Shown here one piece after another: positions 18,921 through 28,710 of a stretch of DNA of 64,000 bases (the first letter of the stretch is position 1; each line of letters starts with the position of its first letter). The position numbers were made by a program, and so were the translations under genes. The notes under the pieces are model-generated. The model was not told the DNA's origin, ran no database searches, and saw only the letters and a list, made by a program, of their open reading frames with translations. The DNA comes from Flavobacterium magnum (GTDB lineage Bacteria; Bacteroidota; Bacteroidia; Flavobacteriales; Flavobacteriaceae): positions 310,001-374,000 of the forward strand of contig NZ_CP028811.1 in NCBI RefSeq assembly GCF_003055625.1, read 5' to 3'.

Positions 18921-18940
18921 AATCCACTTTTTGTTGTTCG

Positions 18941-18969
18941 CAAAAGTATAGGTTTTTTTTAAATAACAA
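18941..18969 (-). promoter_or_regulatory. topA promoter
   Basis: On the minus strand, TTG (18967-18969), an 18-nt spacer and TACTTTTG (18941-18948), 20 nt before the topA ATG. A full match to the flavobacterial consensus. Confidence 0.7.
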
Positions 18970-19083
18970 GAGTAAGTAGGAAATTCCTCGTCATACCTAT
19001 ATATATTATCATCTTAAAAGTCGGGAGAAAAGCAATGCGGTTTAGACGGTATGTTTTTATGATAATCACGTAATTTCCCGCAC

Positions 19084-19112
19084 TTAAGCTATCGATAATT
19101 TGCATAGATTTG
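19084..19112 (+). promoter_or_regulatory. Possible promoter of the small membrane-protein gene
   Basis: TAGATTTG at 19105-19112 fits the -7 element; the upstream element is only TTA (19084-19086, 18-nt spacer). The ATG follows 27 nt later. Confidence 0.45.
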
Positions 19113-19139
19113 AATTCCAAAAACGCTTAAAACAATTTT

Positions 19140-19446
19140 ATGGAAATCACCAAAACCCAGCAGCCACTACGAAAGATCAGCAGAATTGGGATGTGGACGG
19201 CCATATTCGCCCATCTGCTGTTGCAGATTATGAAAGTTAAAATCCCTATTGACGAATTTTTTCCGGAACATTTTCGTAATGTCATTGGTTTTAATCTGCG
19301 CTACCTACGAAATGATCTGCCAGCGGCAGGACGACAAGATTAACAAAACGCACAACTTTAGGAACAGTATGTACTTCTTAATCTTTGTAGTATTGCTTTT
19401 AGCTTTATTTTTTGGGTTACAGGCTGTCATGGTGCCAAGTCGCTAA
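19140..19446 (+). pseudogene. Small membrane protein gene, apparently frameshifted
   Basis: Two overlapping short frames look like halves of one gene. The first starts at ATG 19140 and reads into V-K-I-P-I-D-E-F-F, then continues with unconvincing residues to a stop at 19343. The second, one base on, reads F-F-R-N-I-F-V-M-S-L-V-L-I-C-A and ends at 19446 after a second membrane helix (about 21 hydrophobic residues). Removing one T from the run TTTTTT at 19257-19262 joins them into about 101 residues with two membrane helices separated by a charged Q-R-Q-D-D-K loop. I do not recognise the family. It has a -7-like motif upstream and could be co-transcribed with miaB. Alternatively only the second half (from 19249 or 19279) is a gene. 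Confidence 0.5.
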
Positions 19447-19528
19447 TCCTTCCGCGCGAAGAGTTACTGCAAAATAAAGAATTTGTTAAACTCCGCCTGC
19501 CAAGTTGTCATATTCAATCGATTTCCAC

Positions 19529-19536
19529 TATCTTTG
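19529..19536 (+). promoter_or_regulatory. -7 element upstream of miaB
   Basis: TATCTTTG matches TANNTTTG, with a TTG 21 nt upstream (19505-19507). The miaB ATG at 19568 is 31 nt downstream. Confidence 0.5.
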
Positions 19537-19567
19537 AGCCCCTCAAAAAAGGAACGTGTCACTGAAT

Positions 19568-21031
19568 ATGGAAAAGATTATTGAAGAAAGCAAACAGGGC
19601 GAAAGCCTCGTATTGGAACAAAAGTCGGGGAATACCAAAAAGCTTTTTATCGAAAGCTACGGCTGTGCGATGAATTTTTCGGACAGCGAAGTCGTTGCCT
19701 CAATCCTTCTGGAAAATGGTTTCAATACCACGCAGATCCTTGAAGAAGCCGACCTGGTGCTCGTCAATACCTGCTCCATCCGCGACAAGGCGGAGCAAAC
19801 CGTACGCAAACGTCTCGAAAAATACAATGCCGTAAAGCGCCGCCAAAACCCGAAGATGAAAGTCGGCGTGTTGGGCTGCATGGCCGAAAGGCTCAAAAGC
19901 CAGTTCCTTGAAGAAGAAAAAATTGTCGACCTCGTCGTCGGGCCCGATGCTTATAAAGATTTACCGAATTTATTAAAGGAAGTCGAGGCGGGAAACGACG
20001 CCATAAACGTCATTCTTTCCAAAGAAGAAACGTATGGTGACATCTCACCGGTGAGGCTGATGAGCAACGGAGTCACCGCTTTCGTATCGATCACACGAGG
20101 CTGCGATAACATGTGTACGTTCTGCGTAGTACCTTTCACAAGGGGCCGCGAACGCAGCCGCGAACCACAGAGCATCATGTCTGAAATTGCCGACCTTTGG
20201 CAGAAAGGCTACAAGGAAATCACACTATTAGGCCAGAATGTCGACAGCTACTTATGGTATGGCGGCGGACTGAAAAAGGATTTTGAAAAGGCTTCTGACA
20301 TGCAGAAGGCCACTGCCGTAGGTTTTGACCAATTGCTCGAGATGGTGGCTGTCGCGTTCCCGAAACTGCGCATCCGCTTTTCCACCTCCAACCCACAGGA
20401 CATGCATGAGGCCGTTTTGCACGTGATCGCAAAATACCCGAACATCTGCAAGCACATCCACCTGCCGGTACAATCGGGCAGCGACAGGATCCTGAAGGAA
20501 ATGAATCGATTGCACACGCGTGCCGAGTACCTGACGCTGATTGACAATATCAAAAGGATTATCCCCGATTGCAGCATTACCCAGGATATGATTGCAGGTT
20601 TTCCGACTGAAACCGAACAGGACCACCAGGATACATTAGATCTTATGGAAGCTGTGAAATATGGTTTCGGTTATATGTACGCCTATTCCGAAAGGCCCGG
20701 AACTTTGGCCGGCCGAAAGATGGAAGACGATGTGCCCGAGGAAGTGAAACTGCGCCGCCTCCAGGAGATTGTTGCGCTGCAACGCGAACACAGCGCCTTC
20801 CGTACCAATGAATTTTTAGGACAAACAGTCGAAGTACTGATTGAAAAAGAATCCAAAAAATCACCCAATGACTGGTCAGGACGAAATTCGCAAAGCATCA
20901 TGGTCGTATTTCCAAAGGCGCATTACAAAATGGGCGACTTCGTAAATGTGGTCATCACCGATTGTACGAGCGGCACGCTGATCGGCACGGCTATTGGCTA
21001 CAGCGACATGAACCAAAGGGAAGAAATATAA
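19568..21031 (+). CDS. miaB: tRNA-2-methylthio-N6-dimethylallyladenosine synthase MiaB
   Basis: A radical-SAM methylthiotransferase that adds the 2-methylthio group to isopentenyl-A37 of tRNAs reading UNN codons. The N-terminal UPF0004 domain carries the auxiliary-cluster cysteines Cys33, Cys69 and Cys104. The radical SAM motif C-x3-C-x2-C is at 179-186 (G-C-D-N-M-C-T-F-C), and the last 70 residues are the TRAM RNA-binding domain. Length (about 487) is normal. The frame also has a GTG at 19556, but ATG 19568 (M-E-K-I-I-E-E) matches the usual flavobacterial N-terminus and is preferred. It starts a run of co-oriented genes to groEL. Confidence 0.95.
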   Translation: MEKIIEESKQGESLVLEQKSGNTKKLFIESYGCAMNFSDSEVVASILLENGFNTTQILEEADLVLVNTCSIRDKAEQTVRKRLEKYNAVKRRQNPKMKVGVLGCMAERLKSQFLEEEKIVDLVVGPDAYKDLPNLLKEVEAGNDAINVILSKEETYGDISPVRLMSNGVTAFVSITRGCDNMCTFCVVPFTRGRERSREPQSIMSEIADLWQKGYKEITLLGQNVDSYLWYGGGLKKDFEKASDMQKATAVGFDQLLEMVAVAFPKLRIRFSTSNPQDMHEAVLHVIAKYPNICKHIHLPVQSGSDRILKEMNRLHTRAEYLTLIDNIKRIIPDCSITQDMIAGFPTETEQDHQDTLDLMEAVKYGFGYMYAYSERPGTLAGRKMEDDVPEEVKLRRLQEIVALQREHSAFRTNEFLGQTVEVLIEKESKKSPNDWSGRNSQSIMVVFPKAHYKMGDFVNVVITDCTSGTLIGTAIGYSDMNQREEI

Positions 21032-21101
21032 GCTTTTGCTATTTAACTGTAAGAAAAATTTTATCCAATCCGGCTAAATTGCAACCATTAAAACCAATAG
21101 T

Positions 21102-22373
21102 ATGGAATCCGTACAAGCCATAAAACAAAAGTTTGAAATCATCGGTAACGACCCAAAACTGAACCGCGCAATTGAAAAAGCGATTCAGGTGGCGCCTACT
21201 GATATCACCGTTCTCGTAATCGGTGAAAGTGGCGTTGGGAAAGAAAGCATCCCGAAAATCATCCACTCGCTCTCACACCGCAAGCACGGTAAATATATCG
21301 CGGTGAACTGCGGCGCCATACCTGAAGGAACGATTGACAGCGAACTGTTCGGACATGAGAAAGGGGCGTTTACCGGAGCAACAGGAACCCGTGAAGGATA
21401 TTTTGAAGTGGCAAACGGAGGAACCATTTTCCTTGATGAAGTAGGAGAGCTCCCGTTGACTACACAGGTCCGTTTGCTGCGCGTACTTGAAAATGGTGAG
21501 TTTATCAAGGTAGGATCGTCACAGGTACAGAAAACCAATGTGCGCATCGTGGCGGCGACCAACGTGAATTTGTTCGACGCGATCGAAAAGGGAAAATTCC
21601 GCGAGGACCTGTATTACAGGCTGAGTACCGTAGACATCATGCTTCCGGCACTGCGCGAACGCAAGGATGACATCCATTTGCTGTTCAGGAAATTCGCCTC
21701 GGATTTTGCGCACAAATATAAGATGCCTCCGTTAAAACTCGACGAACGGGCGGTCGACCTGCTGCAGAAATTCCGCTGGAGCGGCAACATTCGCCAGTTG
21801 CGCAACGTTGCCGAACAGGTGTCGGTGCTCGAAACCAACCGCGATATTTCAGCATCCATCCTGCAGTCGTATCTCCCGTCGGAAGGCAGTAACCTACCAT
21901 CGGTCATCAAGGCCGGAAAACCGGAAAGTGATTTCAGTACCGAAAGGGAAATATTGTACAAGGTGCTTTTTGACATGAAAAGCGACCTGAATGACCTCAA
22001 GAAGCTCACAATGGAGTTGATGAAAAACGGCACTTCTAAAGTACAGGAAACCAATCCGAACCTGATCCGTAAAATTTACGGCAATGACAATAGTGAAAAC
22101 AATTTTGATTTTGATGAGCCGCAGGAACACAGCCTTTCCATGCTGCCGGTAATTACCAAGCCGCAGCAGGAACATTTCAAAAATGAGCGCGAGGACAATT
22201 ACCTGTTTGCCGAAACAGTCGAAGAGGAAGAGACGCTGCGCCTCGAGCAAAAAGAAATTGAGATGATCAAGAAGTCGTTGGAAAAAAATAAGGGAAAAAG
22301 AAAGGCTGCTGCGGATGAGCTGGGCATTTCCGAAAGGACACTCTACCGCAAAATCAAGCAGTTTGATTTATAG
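21102..22373 (+). CDS. Sigma-54-dependent transcriptional activator (no receiver domain)
   Basis: A 423-residue AAA+ enhancer-binding protein. Walker A G-E-S-G-V-G-K-E is at 41-48, the sigma-54-contacting loop GAFTGA at 88-93, Walker B with F-L-D-E at 110-113, and an arginine-finger region R-E-D-L-Y-Y-R-L near 165. The N-terminus begins directly with the AAA+ domain (no receiver, PAS or GAF sensor), and a Fis-type helix-turn-helix closes the protein (A-A-A-D-E-L-G-I-S-E-R-T-L-Y-R, about 400-415). A poorly conserved acidic linker of about 110 residues lies between. Its position before lptE suggests a link to envelope functions, but its targets are unknown. Confidence 0.9.
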   Translation: MESVQAIKQKFEIIGNDPKLNRAIEKAIQVAPTDITVLVIGESGVGKESIPKIIHSLSHRKHGKYIAVNCGAIPEGTIDSELFGHEKGAFTGATGTREGYFEVANGGTIFLDEVGELPLTTQVRLLRVLENGEFIKVGSSQVQKTNVRIVAATNVNLFDAIEKGKFREDLYYRLSTVDIMLPALRERKDDIHLLFRKFASDFAHKYKMPPLKLDERAVDLLQKFRWSGNIRQLRNVAEQVSVLETNRDISASILQSYLPSEGSNLPSVIKAGKPESDFSTEREILYKVLFDMKSDLNDLKKLTMELMKNGTSKVQETNPNLIRKIYGNDNSENNFDFDEPQEHSLSMLPVITKPQQEHFKNEREDNYLFAETVEEEETLRLEQKEIEMIKKSLEKNKGKRKAAADELGISERTLYRKIKQFDL

Positions 22374-22392
22374 GATTGCCGCTGAAATTCAA

Positions 22393-22400
22393 TATCTTTG
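22393..22400 (+). promoter_or_regulatory. -7-like element before lptE
   Basis: TATCTTTG lies 14 nt before the lptE ATG at 22415. No TTG sits at normal distance (nearest 14 or 27 nt away), so it is weak. It does argue for the internal ATG as the start. Confidence 0.35.
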
Positions 22401-22414
22401 GCCTTTGCTTCCAT

Positions 22415-22921
22415 ATGAAAAAAATACTTCTACTAACGGTGCTGGTGTTGACCGCTTTGATGGCGGGCAGCTGCGGTGCCTACAACTTTACCGGCGCCAA
22501 GCCGATTGACGCCAAGACCTTTCAGGTGAATTACTTCCAGAATAACGCCGACCTGGTGCAGCCGGGTATCGAGCGCACCTTTACGCAACAATTGCAGGAA
22601 TTAATCCAGAACCAGACGAACCTGAGCCTTACCAATTCCGGTGCCGACCTCGTGTATGAAGGCGAAATCACTGACTTCCGCGTGTCGCCGATGCAGGCCA
22701 CTGCTGATCAGCGTGCGGCGCAAAACAGGCTCACCATCACCGTCAACGTGCGGTTTACCAATAAAAACAAGGAAGATGAAAGCTTTGAAAAACCTTTTTC
22801 GTTTTTCTTCGACTACGGTGGATCAGAGCAACTGGTGGGCGCCCAGCTCACCGAAGCAGTCAACGCGATCTATGAGCGTATCACCCAGGACGTCTTCAAT
22901 GCGTCATTGGCAAAATGGTAA
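22415..22921 (+). CDS. lptE: LPS-assembly lipoprotein LptE
   Basis: About 168 residues, the outer-membrane lipoprotein that plugs the LptD barrel during LPS insertion. Start ATG 22415 gives a clean signal peptide (M-K-K-I-L-L-L-T) and lipobox L-M-A-G-S-C with lipidated Cys20; the frame is open upstream to 22376, but that would bury the signal peptide. After the Cys comes G-A-Y-N-F-T-G, then a repeating strand pattern with Y-E-G-E-I-T-D-F and R-L-T-I-T-V-N-V-R-F, as in Bacteroidetes LptE. It lies downstream of the sigma-54 activator and 11 nt before the TPR gene. Confidence 0.9.
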   Translation: MKKILLLTVLVLTALMAGSCGAYNFTGAKPIDAKTFQVNYFQNNADLVQPGIERTFTQQLQELIQNQTNLSLTNSGADLVYEGEITDFRVSPMQATADQRAAQNRLTITVNVRFTNKNKEDESFEKPFSFFFDYGGSEQLVGAQLTEAVNAIYERITQDVFNASLAKW

Positions 22922-22932
22922 ACTGACACAGC

Positions 22933-23766
22933 ATGAACGTTTCCGACTACACCTATATATTGAACAAACCCGATGCCGTTAACGACCGGCATACGTTCGC
23001 GTTGGAACGCATCATCCATGAATTTCCATATTTACAGAGCGCCCGGGCATTACACCTCAAGGGACTTTACAACCAGGACAGCTTCAGGTACAACCAGCAG
23101 TTAAAGGTAACGGCAGCCTACACGACTGACCGCAGTGTGCTGTTCGACTTTATCACCTCAGGCGATTTCAAGACATTGCAGCAGCAGTTTTTTGCCGAGA
23201 AAGAAGCGATGATCCGTGAGATCACGGTCAATGAAAGCGAGTGGGTGCGCTGGGAAACGGAATTGGAAGCCGCAATTGATCCGTTGGAGCGTTCAATCTT
23301 ACATTCCATTAAGGAAGCGTCACCCGAAACCTCCCAAACCAGTCCGACTGTCGAGGAGAAGCTGCAAATCGGCAGGCCACTGGACTTTTCCGGCGAAAAA
23401 CATTCCTTCAGCGAATGGCTGCAACTGGCTTCAGTCAAGCCGATTGAGCGGGAAACTCCGCACATAACCCAGGACGACAACGAGGAAAAAAAGAAAAAAC
23501 TCGCCCTGATCGACCGGTTTATTGAGGCCAATCCGAAAATTGCCCCTGTGCGTAACAGCGAGCCTATAACATTGGCCACCGCACGTGGCACTGAAGATAC
23601 GGGTTCGCTGATGACCGAGACCCTTGCCAAGGTGTATCTTGAGCAGAAGAAATATAATAAGGCGATTCAGGCGTATGAAATTTTAATTTTGAAATATCCG
23701 GAAAAAAGTAGTTTATTTGCAGACCGAATTTCGGACATCAGGATTTTACAACAGAATAACAATTAA
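22933..23766 (+). CDS. Conserved hypothetical protein with C-terminal TPR
   Basis: A 277-residue cytoplasmic protein with no signal peptide or membrane segment. The last 50 residues (T-L-A-K-V-Y-L-E-Q-K-K-Y-N-K-A-I-Q-A-Y-E) form a tetratricopeptide-repeat motif; the first 80 residues are helical and contain H-T-F-A-L-E-R-I-I. The middle is charged and low in conserved features. It lies between lptE and secG with 11-nt gaps on both sides, so it is surely in the same operon. No function is known; the TPR suggests a protein-interaction role. Confidence 0.75.
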   Translation: MNVSDYTYILNKPDAVNDRHTFALERIIHEFPYLQSARALHLKGLYNQDSFRYNQQLKVTAAYTTDRSVLFDFITSGDFKTLQQQFFAEKEAMIREITVNESEWVRWETELEAAIDPLERSILHSIKEASPETSQTSPTVEEKLQIGRPLDFSGEKHSFSEWLQLASVKPIERETPHITQDDNEEKKKKLALIDRFIEANPKIAPVRNSEPITLATARGTEDTGSLMTETLAKVYLEQKKYNKAIQAYEILILKYPEKSSLFADRISDIRILQQNNN

Positions 23767-23777
23767 ATTCAGAAAAT

Positions 23778-24137
23778 ATGATTATAGTTTTTTTAGCGCT
23801 GATCGCCATAGTGTGTTTCCTATTGATCATCGTGATTATGGTACAAAACCCCAAAGGAGGCGGCCTGTCGTCATCATTAGGTGGATCACAGCAATTGGGC
23901 GGTGTACAGAAAACAACCGATTTCCTTGATAAAAGTACCTGGACGCTGGCCGGGATTTTAGTAATGCTGATTCTTCTTTCAGGAATGAAATTCAGTGATG
24001 ATACCGTAGCAGCACCACCGATCGCACCTGTTGAAGCCGCAAAACCTGCCGCTCCTGCCGCAACGCCTGCAAAACCGACAGACGCTGCGACGCCTGCAGC
24101 CGCACCTGCTGAAGCACCGGCAACAGAGAAAAAATAA
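23778..24137 (+). CDS. secG: Preprotein translocase subunit SecG
   Basis: A 119-residue protein with the two SecG membrane helices (about 2-22 and 52-71) joined by the conserved cytoplasmic loop (V-Q-N-P-K-G-G-G-L-S-S, G-G-V-Q-K-T-T-D-F-L). SecG assists SecYE during protein export. The C-terminal 45 residues are an Ala/Pro/Thr-rich extension, seen often in Bacteroidetes. It ends the operon starting at miaB, with a terminator directly downstream (24159-24187). Confidence 0.95.
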   Translation: MIIVFLALIAIVCFLLIIVIMVQNPKGGGLSSSLGGSQQLGGVQKTTDFLDKSTWTLAGILVMLILLSGMKFSDDTVAAPPIAPVEAAKPAAPAATPAKPTDAATPAAAPAEAPATEKK

Positions 24138-24158
24138 ATACCTTTACAATGATACAGA

Positions 24159-24187
24159 AATGCCGGCGACATGCCGGCATTTTTTTT
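24159..24187 (+). terminator. Terminator after secG
   Basis: AATGCCGGC (24159-24167), a 5-nt loop, GCCGGCATT (24173-24181), then a T-run. It separates the lptE/secG operon from groESL. Confidence 0.9.
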
Positions 24188-24195
24188 AGCTGAAA

Positions 24196-24236
24196 TTTTG
24201 TCAGAATGCCTGCCGCTGGCATGGTTTATGACAAAA
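24196..24236 (+). promoter_or_regulatory. Nested inverted repeat upstream of groES
   Basis: TTTTGTCA (24196-24203) is repeated as TGACAAAA (24229-24236), and within it ATGCC (24206-24210) pairs with GGCAT (24218-24222). It lies 40 nt before groES and is a possible heat-shock operator. It does not match the CIRCE consensus (TTAGCACTC-N9-GAGTGCTAA). Confidence 0.35.
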
Positions 24237-24275
24237 ACCCGGACAATCAAATTATAATAACCAAATTTAAATATT

Positions 24276-24551
24276 ATGGCTTTAAACATTAAACCACTTT
24301 CCGATCGTGTACTGATCGAGCCTGTAGCCGCTGAAACGCAAACGGCTTCAGGGATTTTTATTCCGGATACGGCGAAGGAAAAACCGCAAAAAGGAACGGT
24401 AGTCGCCGTAGGTAACGGTACTTTGGAACACGCTATGACCGTTAAGGTTGGCGACACGGTATTGTACGGGAAATACGCCGGCACCGAACTCAAATTCGAA
24501 GGAAAAGACTACCTGATCATGCGCGAAGACGACATCCTGGCAATCATCTAA
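24276..24551 (+). CDS. groES: Co-chaperonin GroES
   Basis: A 91-residue co-chaperonin, the heptameric lid of GroEL. It has the usual start [11 protein letters not shown], the mobile loop ([12 protein letters not shown]) that contacts GroEL, and the end D-I-L-A-I-I. It lies 22 nt upstream of groEL as a classic bicistronic operon. Confidence 0.98.
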   Translation: MALNIKPLSDRVLIEPVAAETQTASGIFIPDTAKEKPQKGTVVAVGNGTLEHAMTVKVGDTVLYGKYAGTELKFEGKDYLIMREDDILAII

Positions 24552-24561
24552 AACAAACTAA

Positions 24562-26205
<1,644 letters not shown>

Positions 26206-26227
26206 TATCATCGCATTTTAAATACAT

Positions 26228-26262
26228 AAGGGCGCCCCGATTTGGGACGCCCTTTTTTTTTC
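26228..26262 (+). terminator. Terminator of groESL
   Basis: AAGGGCG (26228-26234) and CGCCCTT (26248-26254) with an inner CCC/GGG helix and one mismatch, followed by nine T. It closes groESL. Confidence 0.85.
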
Positions 26263-26326
26263 GCAAATCTGAAGGATATTTCAATTTATCTTTTAAATTT
26301 ATCTCCATAAACTTAAAAAAAGTCAT

Positions 26327-28684
26327 ATGAGGACAATTATCCGCCAATCAGCCTTACTATTAATCAGCCTTACTTCTTTCCTCTCGTTTTCCCAAAATGA
26401 TTCCATAAAGAAAGAAATCTCATCGCGTTTCACAGAATATTTCAGACTTTACCGAGAAGCCATCCACGTCCAGCTCGACAAAGACGTCTTTCTTTCCGAC
26501 GAGCAAATCTGGTTTAAGGGCTATGTCATGAACCGGAAAACCGCAACGCCTTTTTTACTGACTACCAATGTCTTTGCCGTCCTCACCGACTCACAGGGAA
26601 ACAAAGTCGATGAGCAGCTTGTTTTTGCGAGCGGAGGCGCTTTTTCGGGCAACATATCCCTGGGCAAAAAATATGCTTCAGGCACTTACTTCCTGCAGTT
26701 TTTTACGAACTGGATGAATAATTTCAGTGAAGACGAATCGTCGGTATATAAGGTCACTGTAGTCAATACCGAAAAGCCGCTGCTGCCTTCTGACAAGCCC
26801 GACTATTCTAAGGTCAATATCGAATTCAATCCCCAGGGTGGTGGAAATCTTATCCTCGGCGTCAGGAATGTGGTAGGAATCAGCGTTACGGACTGTACCG
26901 GCGCGCCCCTTGTCCTTACAGACGGTTATCTCGCCGATGGAAATGGCAAAGAGATCATGAAGATTTCACTGAATAAATTCGGTTACGGAAAATTTGATTT
27001 CACTCCGGAATCCGCAATCACCAAAGCATTTTTTACCCTCAACGGCCAACAGGTCAGTGCCACGCTTCCGCCTGCCCAGCAACAAGGCATTACGTTGGAT
27101 GTGAACAGTTATGCGGCGCCCGATAAAACCTACGTGACGATCGGCGCCAATCCGGGTTACGTCAATTCACTTCCGGGAAAAAAGCTGTTCCTGAGCGTAA
27201 ACCAAGATGAAAAAGCCGTGGTTTTCGACATCGATTTCAATAACGGCCTGTTAGAGCAAAAACTCATCTTCATGAATGACAACCTCTCGGATGGCGTAAA
27301 TACGGTGACTGTCTTTGACGCCGATAAAAACATGCTTGCACAAAGGCTGGTGTTCAAAAAACCTGCCGATACACCCGCAGCAAACCTTACGCCTTCAGGC
27401 AAACTGAACCAATTTACGGGCAGTTCGCCATACCCGCATGCCAACCTGAGCATCTCGGTCCTGCCCGAAAATACGCTCGCAGATAAAGGGCATTCTGATT
27501 TGTACGCGTCGTTGTTAATCAACCCCTACCTCGCGCAAAAGATAACAAACGCGCACTATTATCTCGACCAGCCTTCAAAAACCCGCCTTTATGAGCTTGA
27601 CCTGCTGCTTTTAAACCAAAGGAAACTCAAATACAGCTGGAGCGCGATAGCTGCAGGGCCGCCGGCACGCACGTACGAGTTTGACTATGGCCTGACAGTC
27701 AAAGGCACCCTGAATCACAAACAAGGGAACATCGATAAATACATGATGAAGTTGTTCTCGCTGTTTTCCGGGATCCGCGAGATGGCGACAATTGACAGCA
27801 ACAACGAATTTTACTTTAAAAATCTGGTAGCTCCCGATGGGGCGCAAGGCAGCGTCTCATTCGTAAAACCGCCGGAGTTGAGCAACCCTTTGCCTGCAAA
27901 GATGGCCGTGAAAGTCATCAACGCCAGCCGCAGTTTTAAGTTCCCTTACCGTCCGGGAGCGGCATGCGTGCCAAAACTTGATTCAATCGACCTGATTTTT
28001 CCCGACTTCAATGAAAAGGATGTCATCCGCCTTGACGAAGTGAAAGTGGATAACAAATACAAGCTCACACGGCAGATGGGATATGGCAACGCCTTGCTCA
28101 AGGGCTACAAAATCACTGCCGAAAACAATGGACTCGATGTGCTGAATTTTATACGAAACCACGGATTCGATGTAGTCAGGAACCTGAACAATGTCGCTAT
28201 TTACGGTCGGTCGCGCACCACAATAAACGGACAACGCAATGAACCCGTCGTGTATCTAGACAATTTCCGTATGATGGATTTTGGCGAACTCGACGGCATG
28301 CGTATGGATGATATTGACGAAATCTACATCAGTTCGACAGCGATTGTCTCTTCGGTAAACAACAATATCGGCGTAATAAAAATCTACAGGAAGAAAGTTG
28401 GCCAATATCCGGGCAAAGAACCCAAGACGAACATTGTCGACTTTAAGATTGACGGATACCAGATGATACGGCCTTTCACCAATGCCGATTATTCAGACAA
28501 ATCGAACGCAGGATTCGAGAATTTCGGCATAGTGCACTGGATACCGAATATCATTACCGACGATAACGGGGGCTTTACTTTGCAGCTACCCGCGACAGGA
28601 AAACGAAATGTCAAGCTGCTGATCGAAGGCATGACGCCCGAAGGAAAACTGATTTCAGAAGTCAGGACGATAACAGTCAATTAA
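26327..28684 (+). CDS. Secreted MG2/carboxypeptidase-regulatory-like protein with TonB-plug-like region
   Basis: A 785-residue protein with a signal peptide (R-T-I-I-R-Q-S-A-L-L-L-I, cleaved near S-F-S-Q). Residues about 45-160 resemble the alpha-2-macroglobulin MG2 fold found in many Bacteroidetes periplasmic proteins (V-Q-L-D-K-D-V-F-L-S-D-E-Q-I-W-F-K). Near 615-690 there is a plug-like stretch (V-V-Y-L-D-N-F, M-D-D-I-D-E-I-Y-I, N-I-G-V-I-K-I-Y-R-K) recalling TonB-dependent receptor plugs, but no barrel follows. Function unknown; proteins of this kind are probably periplasmic or outer-membrane attached. It is a single gene, closed by the bidirectional terminator at 28686-28708. Confidence 0.7.
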   Translation: MRTIIRQSALLLISLTSFLSFSQNDSIKKEISSRFTEYFRLYREAIHVQLDKDVFLSDEQIWFKGYVMNRKTATPFLLTTNVFAVLTDSQGNKVDEQLVFASGGAFSGNISLGKKYASGTYFLQFFTNWMNNFSEDESSVYKVTVVNTEKPLLPSDKPDYSKVNIEFNPQGGGNLILGVRNVVGISVTDCTGAPLVLTDGYLADGNGKEIMKISLNKFGYGKFDFTPESAITKAFFTLNGQQVSATLPPAQQQGITLDVNSYAAPDKTYVTIGANPGYVNSLPGKKLFLSVNQDEKAVVFDIDFNNGLLEQKLIFMNDNLSDGVNTVTVFDADKNMLAQRLVFKKPADTPAANLTPSGKLNQFTGSSPYPHANLSISVLPENTLADKGHSDLYASLLINPYLAQKITNAHYYLDQPSKTRLYELDLLLLNQRKLKYSWSAIAAGPPARTYEFDYGLTVKGTLNHKQGNIDKYMMKLFSLFSGIREMATIDSNNEFYFKNLVAPDGAQGSVSFVKPPELSNPLPAKMAVKVINASRSFKFPYRPGAACVPKLDSIDLIFPDFNEKDVIRLDEVKVDNKYKLTRQMGYGNALLKGYKITAENNGLDVLNFIRNHGFDVVRNLNNVAIYGRSRTTINGQRNEPVVYLDNFRMMDFGELDGMRMDDIDEIYISSTAIVSSVNNNIGVIKIYRKKVGQYPGKEPKTNIVDFKIDGYQMIRPFTNADYSDKSNAGFENFGIVHWIPNIITDDNGGFTLQLPATGKRNVKLLIEGMTPEGKLISEVRTITVN

Positions 28685-28685
28685 A

Positions 28686-28708
28686 AAAGCCGGCATAACG
28701 CCGGCTTT
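28686..28708. terminator. Bidirectional terminator
   Basis: AAAGCCGGC, 5-nt loop, GCCGGCTTT, between the convergent MG2-like gene and the DedA gene. A T-run follows on the minus strand (for DedA); the plus side is pyrimidine-rich. Confidence 0.85.
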
Positions 28709-28710
28709 CT

